Below are positions 25,784 through 33,692 of a stretch of DNA of 34,730 nucleotides, piece by piece. The stretch lies in the NCBI GenBank assembly GCA_018970605.1, contig JAGWWA010000019.1, forward strand, positions 1 to 34,730, read 5' to 3'. A program made the position numbers and the translations under genes. This DNA is from Planctomycetota bacterium (GTDB taxonomy: Bacteria > Planctomycetota > Planctomycetia > Pirellulales > UBA1268). The notes beneath the pieces are model-generated. The model did not search any database. It had not been told where the DNA came from and saw only the letters and a list, made by a program, of their open reading frames with translations. How positions within the stretch are numbered: position 1 is the first letter of the stretch; every line of letters begins with the position of its first letter.

Positions 25784-27727
25784 TCACCGCGTGTAGGACG
25801 TCTCGATGACCGTCGCACCGGCGGACGTCGCCAACGTCGGCTCACCGGAGACGATGATCTCCTGCGGCGTTGACTCGTAAACCACCGGGTAAGGCTTCCG
25901 CCAGCCGGCGGCCAGCCAGCCGTCCTTGCGGGCGTCGAACTGCTCGATCGGCAGCGGGCCTGACTTCTCGAGTTCGCCCGGGAGCTTCAGCGGTTCCATG
26001 TCGACGACCTCCTTGAACACTTTGTTGAACCGCTTCTGGAGGATTCCCCGCAGCGAGGTCTGCTGGAGGTTGAGCTTCTTGCCGCCGCCGGGCACGAACC
26101 CCGGGGGGTAGATCTGCACGTCGCCATCGCGGACCAGACGAACGCCAGCGTGACCCGGCTCGATCCGGTAGGTCGCCCAGACGTCCATGGCGTCAAACTC
26201 CCGTTCACCCGAGGTGTAGCGGGTGCCGCGGACGGTCATCTTCACGCGATTGTCATCGACGTCGAGTTCGACCGGCCGCCGCTTGGCGAAGGTGATCGAC
26301 CACGGCTGCTGATCGGCATCGTTCTTGAGCTCAGCCGGCACGGCGATGTTGTTCTTCTTGAGCTGCTCTTCGACGAACTTCTGGGTGATCGTGCGGCCGC
26401 CGAGCGTGATCTCGGCCGAGTTGTTGACCATCGTCTCGTGCACGCGGGCCGAGAGGACCGCGTCGGGATCGACCGGCGGCGGCGAGGTGAAGGCGGCGAT
26501 CTGGTCGGCCAGCGACTTCCGGGCGGTCACCTGGAGCCGCGAGTGCGTGGTGGAAAGGTTGAGCATCTCCGGATACCAGCCCCGCTCCAGCAGCGGCCTG
26601 CGAAACTTCGCCTGATAGTCGCGGGACGCGCGGGAGATCGGATCGGCGGTCTGGCTCTCGAACTGCTCGCGGACCTTCGCGAGGGCCTTCCCCTCGGCGA
26701 TCGCCTCGGCCTGGGGCCGCATCTCGGCGATCTTCCGCGAAGCGATCTTGCGGATCAGCCGCTGGCCAAACTTCTTGTTGACGCCGATACCGGCAGTCTT
26801 CGTGTCGGTCGAGGCATGGGCGGAGACAGGGAGGGCGACGATCTGCTGGTCGTCGATCAGCATACGCTTGCGGGCGCCGAGCTTCGTCGTGCCCAGCGTT
26901 CGAACCGTCACCGGCCCCTGCGAGCCCTTGGTGTCGGAATGGTTGGTGGCGTCGAAGGCGATGTCGACGGTCGCCCGGTCAGTCGAGGGCACGAAGTCGA
27001 GGAACACGAGACCGTCGGTGCGGCCGGTGCCCCGTACCCGCGTGCCGAGCACCGTGTCATTGATCGGCGACACGTCGTTCACCGGACGATTGACGCCGCG
27101 GGCGAGCAGGCTTTCATCGACCTCGAGAAACAGATTCGGGCGGTTGACGGCGCTCCGAATCCGCGACACGGCCCCGGGCGCCTGGCCGGAATCCTCGAGC
27201 CGAGCCAGCAGCGGCCCGACCGGATCGAGCGGTTCGGGTGTGCCGGTGGCGGCGGCGGTGGCCACCGCCGCTGCGAGCTTGTCGAGCCGCTGGTTGTAGA
27301 CCTCGGCCGCCTGGGGATTGGTCGCGGCATCGGCTGCCTCGAGATAGCTTCCGACGGCACGGCGGACGGCAGCGAACTGCGGCATCTCGAGGCCGTTTTC
27401 GCCGGAGTCGAGCCGCCCGTAGAGTCGCTTGAGTGTGGTGATGTCGGCATGCGAGCCGGACGCAGCCTGCTGCTGGAGCGCGGGCCAGTCGAGATACGTC
27501 TTCCAGTTTTCACCACTCGCGCTGCGGGCCAGCAGCCGGTCGAGCGGGCCGATCGCTTCGCGGAGCTTCGACGCGGCCACCGCCAGTCGGCCCTCGGACA
27601 CCGGGCGAAAGGTCTCGCCGGCACCGAGCGGCTGGCTGCCGAGGGTGGCAAGATCGGCGGCGAACGACGACGCTCCCGCGAGTGAGAAGATCGCGACCGC
27701 GAGAGAGAGAGCGTGGCGAAGCGACAT
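25784..27727 (-). CDS. Large secreted protein, unknown function
   Basis: The 647-residue product has a signal peptide (1-23, LAVAIFSLAGASSFAA) and no transmembrane segment after it. The N-terminal third is helical and alanine-rich (about 40-165). The middle is predicted beta-rich, with NRPNLFLEVDESLLARGVNR and TVLGTRVRGTGRTDGLVFLD, and the later part contains PWSITFAKRRPVELDVDDNR and KMTVRGTRYTSGERE. I recognise no named domain; the mix of helical lead and long beta region resembles large exported proteins seen in planctomycetes. The start at 27727 has no clear ribosome site. It is convergent with the secreted operon and divergent from the next gene. Confidence 0.8.
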   Translation of the reverse strand: MSLRHALSLAVAIFSLAGASSFAADLATLGSQPLGAGETFRPVSEGRLAVAASKLREAIGPLDRLLARSASGENWKTYLDWPALQQQAASGSHADITTLKRLYGRLDSGENGLEMPQFAAVRRAVGSYLEAADAATNPQAAEVYNQRLDKLAAAVATAAATGTPEPLDPVGPLLARLEDSGQAPGAVSRIRSAVNRPNLFLEVDESLLARGVNRPVNDVSPINDTVLGTRVRGTGRTDGLVFLDFVPSTDRATVDIAFDATNHSDTKGSQGPVTVRTLGTTKLGARKRMLIDDQQIVALPVSAHASTDTKTAGIGVNKKFGQRLIRKIASRKIAEMRPQAEAIAEGKALAKVREQFESQTADPISRASRDYQAKFRRPLLERGWYPEMLNLSTTHSRLQVTARKSLADQIAAFTSPPPVDPDAVLSARVHETMVNNSAEITLGGRTITQKFVEEQLKKNNIAVPAELKNDADQQPWSITFAKRRPVELDVDDNRVKMTVRGTRYTSGEREFDAMDVWATYRIEPGHAGVRLVRDGDVQIYPPGFVPGGGKKLNLQQTSLRGILQKRFNKVFKEVVDMEPLKLPGELEKSGPLPIEQFDARKDGWLAAGWRKPYPVVYESTPQEIIVSGEPTLATSAGATVIETSYTR

Positions 27728-28015
27728 GCGAATGGGGTCCTGGGAGAGAATCCTGTGGGCGAATGGAAGACCGACGACGGCGCACGGCCGACCTCCCCTT
27801 CCTCGGGAGGCCGAAGTCTATCTTCGCGGGGCTGTCGGCCTCCACACCAAACCTCGCGACTACCACAGGCCCGAAAAAAAGCCGAAAACGACGAGGACGT
27901 GGCTGTCGGTTGCCGGTGCAACGCAAAGCGTGGTCCAATCCTGGCCCCTCCCTGCGGCCACCCCTTCCCGCCCCGGCCGCCCATCTCCCTCCGCCATTCC
28001 TGCCACGAGGTGATC
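27728..28015. other. Divergent intergenic region, no gene seen
   Basis: This 288-base region separates two divergent secreted-protein genes. It holds a perfect hairpin CCTCCC-CTTCCTC-GGGAGG near 27795-27813 and an unusual A-run (GAAAAAAAGCCGAAAAC) near 27880. No promoter pair is convincing on either strand. The long frames crossing it have no start or codon-use support. Confidence 0.4.
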
Positions 28016-28849
28016 ATGTTCCTTCGCGCCACTCTTGTTGCCCTGTGCTCGCTGCCCCTCGCCTCCGCGCCCGCGGCCACGCCACTGCGAACCAACACCG
28101 CTGCGAGCATGCAGGCGGTGCAGCGGATCGACGACTACACCGCCGCCACCGAGGCCGCTCGGGCCTCGGGAGCGATGCTGCTGGTGTCGGTCGAACCGCA
28201 CGGCGGCGCGAGCCCGCTCGACCGCCCCGGCCTCGAGGAGCGGTTTGCCGCGCGTGGCACGCCCTGGGTCTTCTGCCGCCCCGATGCCGCCACCGCGGCG
28301 ACTCTCGCAGCCGACCACGGGCTCGTCGAGATGCGGGGCGGGCCCGGCCTGTTCGTCGTGGACCACGCCCATGAGGCCTGGCAGGGCCGGATCGTGTCGG
28401 TGCTTCCGCAGACGCCGGGGAAATACTACCGCTTCGCCCCACACCATCTCGACGAACTCGCCTCGCTCCCGGCGGGCTCGCTGACGCAGCGGTCGATGAT
28501 CCTCGCGGTCCGCCTCCATCCGGAGCGTCCTCGGAGCACCGACGGCTTCTGCGATCCGGGGCTCTGCAGCGAGGCCGAGGCCCACTCCGCCCATCAGGCC
28601 CGCATCCGCCGGCAGGGCCATCACGGCTGGGAGACGCGATCGCAGCGGCTCGGCGGTGCCGCGGCCGAGGTCTGCGCCGAGAGCTGGGAAAACCAGGACC
28701 TGCTCGATTCCTGTGTGGACTGCGTGGCGAGCTGGCGGCAGTCATCGGGCCACTGGCGGGGCGTCAGCGGATCGCACTCGGCCTACGGCTACGACATCCG
28801 CCGTGGCAGCAACGGCATCTGGTACGCCACCGGCATCTTCCGCGAGTGA
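28016..28849 (+). CDS. Secreted protein with thioredoxin-like and CAP/SCP-like regions
   Basis: The 277-residue product has a signal peptide (1-21). Residues 35-150 look like a degenerate thioredoxin-like fold (DDYTAATEAARASGAMLLVS) without a CxxC motif. Residues 180-277 resemble a compact CAP/SCP domain: AHSAHQARIRRQGHHGWETR, AESWENQD, VASWRQSSGHWRGVSGSHS and NGIWYATGIF, comparable to the family's N-terminal helix, the W-x-x-S-x-GH motif and the final strand. Four cysteines (in FCDPGLC and SCVDC) could form disulfides. The CAP assignment is from motif order only. ATG 28016 has GAGGTG just upstream. Confidence 0.75.
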   Translation: MFLRATLVALCSLPLASAPAATPLRTNTAASMQAVQRIDDYTAATEAARASGAMLLVSVEPHGGASPLDRPGLEERFAARGTPWVFCRPDAATAATLAADHGLVEMRGGPGLFVVDHAHEAWQGRIVSVLPQTPGKYYRFAPHHLDELASLPAGSLTQRSMILAVRLHPERPRSTDGFCDPGLCSEAEAHSAHQARIRRQGHHGWETRSQRLGGAAAEVCAESWENQDLLDSCVDCVASWRQSSGHWRGVSGSHSAYGYDIRRGSNGIWYATGIFRE

Positions 28850-28927
28850 CGGATAGCCCGGTCGCTGGCATATCCGCGACGACCTGCCGGCTGCCGGGCG
28901 GCTCGTGCAGCAGGATCGCCACGTGAG

Positions 28928-30898
28928 TCACCTCCGGGTGCGGATGGGCGACGGCGGCAGCTCATCGGCCTCGAACGGCACCACGATCTCTTTCCGCATC
29001 GGCTGCATACACCGGAGCTCGTTGCACGCCTGGTAACCCACGACGATGCGAATCTGCTGCTCGCCGTGCACCGACGGCGTCACCTCGATGGCGTGCGAGA
29101 ATGTCACGTCGCCGGTGTAGATCCACGATTCCGATCCCAGGGGGTCTGCTTTCGCCTTCGGGCTCTGCCACTGACCGATCGGCCGTATCCCCTCCGGCAG
29201 TTCCAGCGTGAGCGACGTGGCCGTGTAGGGCGCCGCGGCCGGCTTGGCATAGATGTGCCAACCGGGACTCACTTCGGCACGCACGATGATCGTGGCCGTT
29301 CCGCCGCCGTCCATGACACGGCGTCGTGCTTCGGCCGTCCAGCGTACGTGTTCATCGCCCAATCCCGGCGGGGACACGCCCAGGCCTGCAGCTTCACTCC
29401 GCCTTGTATTCGTCCGTGCGGTCGGTGACGCCATGAACGTGAAGCCGCCGACTTCGGTGAAAAACAACCGCTCGCGATTCTCATCGAGCCACTGCCGCCA
29501 TTCGGCCGGTGTCTGGAACGCTTCGGTGGTGTACCTCTCGAGGACGCGCTGGGCGAGGTCCGGCTGCTCGCCCCGTTCAAGAAGCTCCACGCACGTGCCC
29601 AGCAGTCGCGCGTCGTTGTTGGGGATGCCCAACGACCGGGCGTCTTCATCGACGACCATCGCATACTTCGCGTACTCCAGCGGCACCGCGAGCAGGTAGC
29701 CGCGGTGCTTCCCGTAGTACTCGACGTACTTCCCCCAGTCGTCACCGAAACGTTCGCGCACAGTCGCGGGCACGACGTATTCCAGGAAGTCCGTTCGTTG
29801 GTACTCGGGTTCCTCGGTGAATCCCACTTCGAGCAACGCCTTCTCATGATCGGTAAGTTCGTCGCCGCGTTCCTGCTTCGCGCGCGTCTTCTCGACAGTC
29901 ACTTTGCATCGTGCATCGAGCTCGGCTCTCCACACGTTGCAAGCCGCCAAGCCTTCGTCCGACAGCCTGTACACCATGTCGTCGACATCGACCCGCGTGG
30001 GAATCCAAGGCTCGCCGTGCACCAGAGGCCGCTGACCCGCAAAGCGGCTGATGTAGTGGATCGCGTTCACGAACGCCAGCTTTGCCTCGTCGGTCATGAA
30101 GGTGGGTGACGCTACGAAGCCCCAATGCAGGAAGTTGCCCTGACGGGCGATGGCCACCGAATCGCGGCCCTTCATGCACTCGCCGCGAGAGATGGCCTCG
30201 CAGTCTGGCGAATCCTCCAGCCCCGGCACGATGACGCAGCCGGACAGAAAGTCCTTCTGGTCGCTGAAGCCTTCCGTCTGCACCCGCCACATCGGCATCG
30301 TGTCACCCAGGCTGCGCCCCGACGCGTAACAGCGGTACGACAGCGGTACGTTGACGGCGTGCATCGTGGGCTTCACCGCATGCGGCGTGGTGAAGATCGG
30401 ATGTCGCGGGTCGAAGTCGTGTGCGTGCGAGTTCAGGCACTGGCAGAGATGGTTGAACTTCCATCCCGGGCCTCGGCAGCCCAGCATGAACGGCCCCACG
30501 TCGCTGATCGTGATCGTGGGCCGATCGAAATCCTCGGGAAGCCGGATGACCTGTTCCCGGCCGTTGACGGTGCGAGTCTCCAGAGGCTCGGGCATCGCAT
30601 CGAGAATTGTCACGTCACATTCAGCGGACATCGCCGGGGTGTAGTCCGCAACTGCAATGGACTTCACTTCCGAGAAGTGTTCTTTCAAGAACGTGCCGAA
30701 CGCCGGCATCCGCTCGCGGACCAGTTCCTTCCAACGGTGGCTCGACTGGCCCTCCTCGGTGTACCACAGGGCCTTCGGCTCGACGGCAGGATCTGGCCCC
30801 ACGTAGAGCACGCTCAGCTCCCGATCGGGGGCTGCCGACGCCAGGGCAGCGCCCAGCGTGGCCAGAAGAACTCCGGCGAAAACCACGGGCCTCTGCAT
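28928..30898 (-). CDS. Secreted protein with N-terminal unknown domain and C-terminal DsbD-alpha-like domain
   Basis: The 656-residue product has a signal peptide (1-22). The first 250 residues (LSVLYVGPDPAVEPKALWYT, DVTILDAMPEPLETRTVNG) suggest a ThuA/glutamine-amidotransferase-like fold, a weak assignment. The middle is charged and helical. From about residue 545 there is a domain resembling the N-terminal periplasmic domain of DsbD: GWHIYAKPAAAPYTATSLTL, SESWIYTGDVTFSHAIEV, and the cysteine pair in GYQACNELRCMQP, which in DsbD carries reducing equivalents to periplasmic partners. No membrane segments follow, so it cannot take electrons across the membrane itself. Start 30898 has GGGGAGG five bases upstream. 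Confidence 0.82.
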   Translation of the reverse strand: MQRPVVFAGVLLATLGAALASAAPDRELSVLYVGPDPAVEPKALWYTEEGQSSHRWKELVRERMPAFGTFLKEHFSEVKSIAVADYTPAMSAECDVTILDAMPEPLETRTVNGREQVIRLPEDFDRPTITISDVGPFMLGCRGPGWKFNHLCQCLNSHAHDFDPRHPIFTTPHAVKPTMHAVNVPLSYRCYASGRSLGDTMPMWRVQTEGFSDQKDFLSGCVIVPGLEDSPDCEAISRGECMKGRDSVAIARQGNFLHWGFVASPTFMTDEAKLAFVNAIHYISRFAGQRPLVHGEPWIPTRVDVDDMVYRLSDEGLAACNVWRAELDARCKVTVEKTRAKQERGDELTDHEKALLEVGFTEEPEYQRTDFLEYVVPATVRERFGDDWGKYVEYYGKHRGYLLAVPLEYAKYAMVVDEDARSLGIPNNDARLLGTCVELLERGEQPDLAQRVLERYTTEAFQTPAEWRQWLDENRERLFFTEVGGFTFMASPTARTNTRRSEAAGLGVSPPGLGDEHVRWTAEARRRVMDGGGTATIIVRAEVSPGWHIYAKPAAAPYTATSLTLELPEGIRPIGQWQSPKAKADPLGSESWIYTGDVTFSHAIEVTPSVHGEQQIRIVVGYQACNELRCMQPMRKEIVVPFEADELPPSPIRTRR

Positions 30899-30922
30899 GC
30901 CGCCTCCCCTTCTTCTCAACGA

Positions 30923-30952
30923 ATCGTAGGTCAGGCGACAACGCCTCGGCAA
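30923..30952 (-). promoter_or_regulatory. Possible promoter for the DsbD-alpha-like gene
   Basis: On the minus strand TTGCCG (30952-30947), an 18-base spacer and TACGAT (30928-30923) lie 25 bases before the start codon and next to the ribosome site. Each hexamer matches four or five positions of the sigma-70 consensus. The 210-base gap here (30899-31108) has nothing else recognisable. Confidence 0.4.
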
Positions 30953-31108
30953 GCGACATGCCGTCGCGGGCAGCGCGTCCGGCGGCGACGCAACGTGATG
31001 AGGCGACCACCGTCGAACGGCTGAACATCGCGGTGCGTGCCGGACGACGATGCGGAAAGCGGCGTCACGACGAACGCATCGCGGCGTCCGGCACAAGGCC
31101 GCCGATCG

Positions 31109-31414
31109 TCACTCTTCCGCGGCCGCCGCGGGGAGCACGAAGATCTTCCCGTCGCCCATGCGGCCGGTGCGGGCGACGGAAGTGATCGCGTTGATGACTT
31201 CATCGACGCGGGCGTCGTCCACCCAGAGCTGGATTTCCACCTTTGGCAGAAAGGCGAGCGAGTATTCGCTGTCGCCGTAGGCGTCGAGATAGCTCTTCTG
31301 ACGTCCGTAGCCCTTCACTTCGCGAACGGTGCAGGCCTCGAGCGGTGCGAACTTCAGCGCCTCGAGCACCCGCTCCGCGAGAAACGGCTTCACGATCGCG
31401 ATCACTTCCTTCAT
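31109..31414 (-). CDS. PII-family nitrogen-regulatory-like protein, shortened C-terminus
   Basis: The 101-residue product aligns without gaps to GlnB/GlnK at its start: KEVIAIVKPF, then VKGYGRQKSYLDAYGDSEYS, the T-loop with Tyr46 and the uridylylation-site Tyr51 both present. TGRMGDGKIFV (83-93) is the nucleotide-binding B-loop. After IFV it ends in LPAAAAEE, lacking the usual VIRIRTGE segment whose two arginines contact ATP phosphates. PII proteins are trimers reporting energy and nitrogen state by binding ATP, ADP and 2-oxoglutarate. The shortened end suggests altered binding. It lies 131 bases downstream of the ferredoxin gene on the same strand. No glnA, amtB or glnD is near. Confidence 0.85.
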   Translation of the reverse strand: MKEVIAIVKPFLAERVLEALKFAPLEACTVREVKGYGRQKSYLDAYGDSEYSLAFLPKVEIQLWVDDARVDEVINAITSVARTGRMGDGKIFVLPAAAAEE

Positions 31415-31545
31415 GCGCTCATGCCGCCGCCCGGCTGGTTGGGCCAACCCCGCTCGCCCGGAGGTGCGAGCGGCGGTCGGCGCGGTGAACCTCGGCTTCA
31501 CCCCGCCGGCCCTTGAGCGGGTGGGCCATGGATGGCCCATCCCGA

Positions 31546-31893
31546 TCAACTAAAGAAGTTCTCGCCGAAGAGGTTGAGGGGCGGCTTGGTGGTGACGGTG
31601 ATGTCGCCGTTGACCCGGGTCTGGCAGGCGAGCCGCATCTGCGACTCGTTGCCGATGTAGGCGAGCGACACCGCCATCCGGGCCGACTCCAGCAGCCCCC
31701 GCTTGCTGCAGTTTTCCATCCCCTTGGTGACGAGCACCCGGCAGCTGCCGCACTGGCCAAACCCGTGGCAGTTCACCACCTGGTGAACGCCCGGATACAG
31801 CTGCACGCCGGCCCGAATCGCTTCCTTCCGAAGATTCGCCCCGGCCGGAACCTGGATTTCCTTCTTTTCGTTCGTGAACGTGATGGTGGGCAT
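31546..31893 (-). CDS. 2Fe-2S ferredoxin
   Basis: The 115-residue product is a 2Fe-2S ferredoxin with ligands Cys42, Cys48, Cys51 and Cys90 (NCHGFGQCGSC and RLACQ). The C-x5-C-x2-C spacing resembles adrenodoxin-type rather than plant-type proteins. The N-terminal strand pair TITFTNEKKEIQV is typical. It should carry single electrons in the cytoplasm; the partner is unknown. The start at 31893 has GAGAG upstream. A longer frame would overlap the divergent gene at 31976 and is not used. A weak TTGGAG-17-TACAGT promoter lies upstream. Confidence 0.9.
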   Translation of the reverse strand: MPTITFTNEKKEIQVPAGANLRKEAIRAGVQLYPGVHQVVNCHGFGQCGSCRVLVTKGMENCSKRGLLESARMAVSLAYIGNESQMRLACQTRVNGDITVTTKPPLNLFGENFFS

Positions 31894-31975
31894 GGGAAAC
31901 TCTCGATGGATCGTGGGGATTTCGCCGATACTGTAGCCGTCTCCCCGGCAACCTCCAAGCGACGGAACTCCCGCC

Positions 31976-32236
31976 ATGGCGGAACTGACAAAGTACCAGC
32001 GGTCGATCGTCAAGAACTACTACGAGAATCTCGACACCGCCCTGCTCCAGCGGCTGGGCGAGCAGGTGACCGACCTCTATCTGGCCGAGGGCAAGAAGCG
32101 AGAGAAGCTCTGGACGAGCATCGTCACGTCGCTCACCAAGCTCGAGGTTCCGAAGACGCGAATCGACCAGGTCCGCCAATCGGACGACGCCCGGAAGCTC
32201 GCAGGTCTGCTCCAGGAACTCCTCGCCAAGGATTGA
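31976..32236 (+). CDS. Small soluble protein, unknown function
   Basis: The 86-residue, mainly helical and charged product begins MAELTKYQRSIVKNYYENLD and ends GLLQELLAKD. No domain is recognised. Its coding frame is clean, with good codon use, and it is followed by thyX at 85 bases on the same strand. It is divergent from the ferredoxin gene. Confidence 0.75.
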   Translation: MAELTKYQRSIVKNYYENLDTALLQRLGEQVTDLYLAEGKKREKLWTSIVTSLTKLEVPKTRIDQVRQSDDARKLAGLLQELLAKD

Positions 32237-32321
32237 GAGCCCGGGTTGGCGGGCGGCGATTGACCGGGCCGGCTGACTGCCGCATCCTGTGGGACTTTCC
32301 CGCCTCGCAGGACCGCCGGCC

Positions 32322-33251
32322 ATGACCGCTCCCGACACACCGACCACCTCCGCCCGCGCTGCGGCCGTCGAGTCGCTCCGCTGGAAGAAGTTCCCCGTCC
32401 TCGACGACGGCTTCGTGGCCCTGGTCGATGTGATGGGCGACGACGGGTCGGTCGTGCAGGCCGCGCGGGTGAGTTACGGCGAAGGCACGCGAAAGGTGAG
32501 CGACGACCGCCAACTGATCCGCTACCTCCTCCGGCACGCCCACACCACGCCGTTCGAGATGGCGGAGATCAAGTTCGTGGTCCGCGTGCCGATGGACTGC
32601 TGGCGGCAGTGGATCCGGCACCGCACCGCGAGCGTCAACGAATACTCGACCCGCTACTCGCTCGCGATCGACTCGATGCAGGCGACCGGCAACGACGAGT
32701 GGCGGAGCCAGGCCACGAACAACCGTCAGGGTTCCTCGGGCCTCATGTCGGCCGAGGTCGGCGGCACGCTCACGCAGGCCGAGCACGAACTGCAGAGCTT
32801 CGCCCGAAAGATCTACGAGGAGCGGCTCGAGGCGGGCATCGCCCGCGAGCAGGCCCGCAAGGACCTGCCGCTCTCCACCTACACCGAGGCCTACTGGAAG
32901 ATCGACCTTCACAACCTGCTCCACTTTCTCGCCCTGCGGATGGACGCCCACGCCCAGGTGGAGATCCGCCGCTACGCCGAGACCATCGGCCACGAGATCG
33001 TGAAGCCGCTCTTCCCACTCGTCTGGGAAGCGTTTCTCGACTACCGCATGGAAGCGATGCGGCTCACGCGGCTCGACCGCGAGGTGATCGGCCGGCTCGT
33101 GGCCCAGTCCGCGGGCCGTGGCTTCCCGGCCTCGCACGACGCCTTCCTCGCCGCCCAGGATCCGTCGTGGAAGGATCTCGCCCGATCCCGCGAACGCGAC
33201 GAGTGCCTGGAGAAGCTCGTCTCGCTCGGCCTCGTCACCCGCCCTGCCTGA
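32322..33251 (+). CDS. thyX: FAD-dependent thymidylate synthase
   Basis: ThyX makes dTMP from dUMP using methylene-tetrahydrofolate and reduced FAD. The 309-residue product has the ThyX motif RHRTASVNEYSTRYS starting at residue 99, with the preceding LLRHAHTTPFEMAEIKFVVR, and ARKDLPLSTYTEAYWKIDLH in the second half. It is longer than the compact enzymes (about 220-250 residues) because of extensions at both ends, which is common among planctomycete and related homologues. ATG 32322 is chosen; GTG at 32289 would add eleven residues without support. It replaces the need for thyA, which is not in the window. Confidence 0.95.
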   Translation: MTAPDTPTTSARAAAVESLRWKKFPVLDDGFVALVDVMGDDGSVVQAARVSYGEGTRKVSDDRQLIRYLLRHAHTTPFEMAEIKFVVRVPMDCWRQWIRHRTASVNEYSTRYSLAIDSMQATGNDEWRSQATNNRQGSSGLMSAEVGGTLTQAEHELQSFARKIYEERLEAGIAREQARKDLPLSTYTEAYWKIDLHNLLHFLALRMDAHAQVEIRRYAETIGHEIVKPLFPLVWEAFLDYRMEAMRLTRLDREVIGRLVAQSAGRGFPASHDAFLAAQDPSWKDLARSRERDECLEKLVSLGLVTRPA

Positions 33252-33281
33252 TCCCCACCCGAGCCCCCTGGGAAACCGCCC

Positions 33282-33689
33282 ATGCCCACGCCCTCGCCTG
33301 CCGAAGAAGTGCTCGCCGCCACCCGTCGCCTGCTCGACGCCGTCGCCGCCGCCGACTGGAAGACCTACAAGGAACTCGTGGCCGACGACATCACCTGCTT
33401 CGAGCCCGAGGCCAAGGGCCAGCTCGTCGAGGGTCTGCCGTTCCACAAGTTCTATTTCGACCTCGCCGCGGAGAAGTCGAAGGGCACCGCGCACGTCACC
33501 ACCACGCTCGCCTCGCCGGTGGTGAAGATGCTCGGCAACGACGTGGCCGTGGTGTGCTACGTGCGGCTCGTGCAGAAGCTCGACGCCGCGGGCAGCCCGG
33601 TCGTGAGCTGCGGCGAGGAGACGCGGGTCTGGGTGCGGATGGCCAGCGGCTGGAAGCACGTGCACTTCCACCGCAGCGTGCCGGGCTGA
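33282..33689 (+). CDS. CaMKII-association-domain protein (SnoaL/NTF2-like fold)
   Basis: The 135-residue product matches the association domain of calcium/calmodulin-dependent kinase II: VLAATRRLLDAVAAADWKTY, then DDITCFEPEAKGQLVEGLPF, HKFYFDL, VVCYVRLVQKLDAAG, and ETRVWVRMASGWKHVHFHRS. In animals this domain assembles kinases into rings; free-standing bacterial copies have the same NTF2-like fold and unknown roles. No kinase domain is attached. It follows thyX by 30 bases and is likely cotranscribed. Confidence 0.9.
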   Translation: MPTPSPAEEVLAATRRLLDAVAAADWKTYKELVADDITCFEPEAKGQLVEGLPFHKFYFDLAAEKSKGTAHVTTTLASPVVKMLGNDVAVVCYVRLVQKLDAAGSPVVSCGEETRVWVRMASGWKHVHFHRSVPG

Positions 33690-33692
33690 GCC

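Noticed and set aside
26150-27685. Long plus-strand frame opposite the large secreted protein
   Set aside because: The minus-strand frame has a signal peptide and sensible composition; the plus-strand frame has neither.
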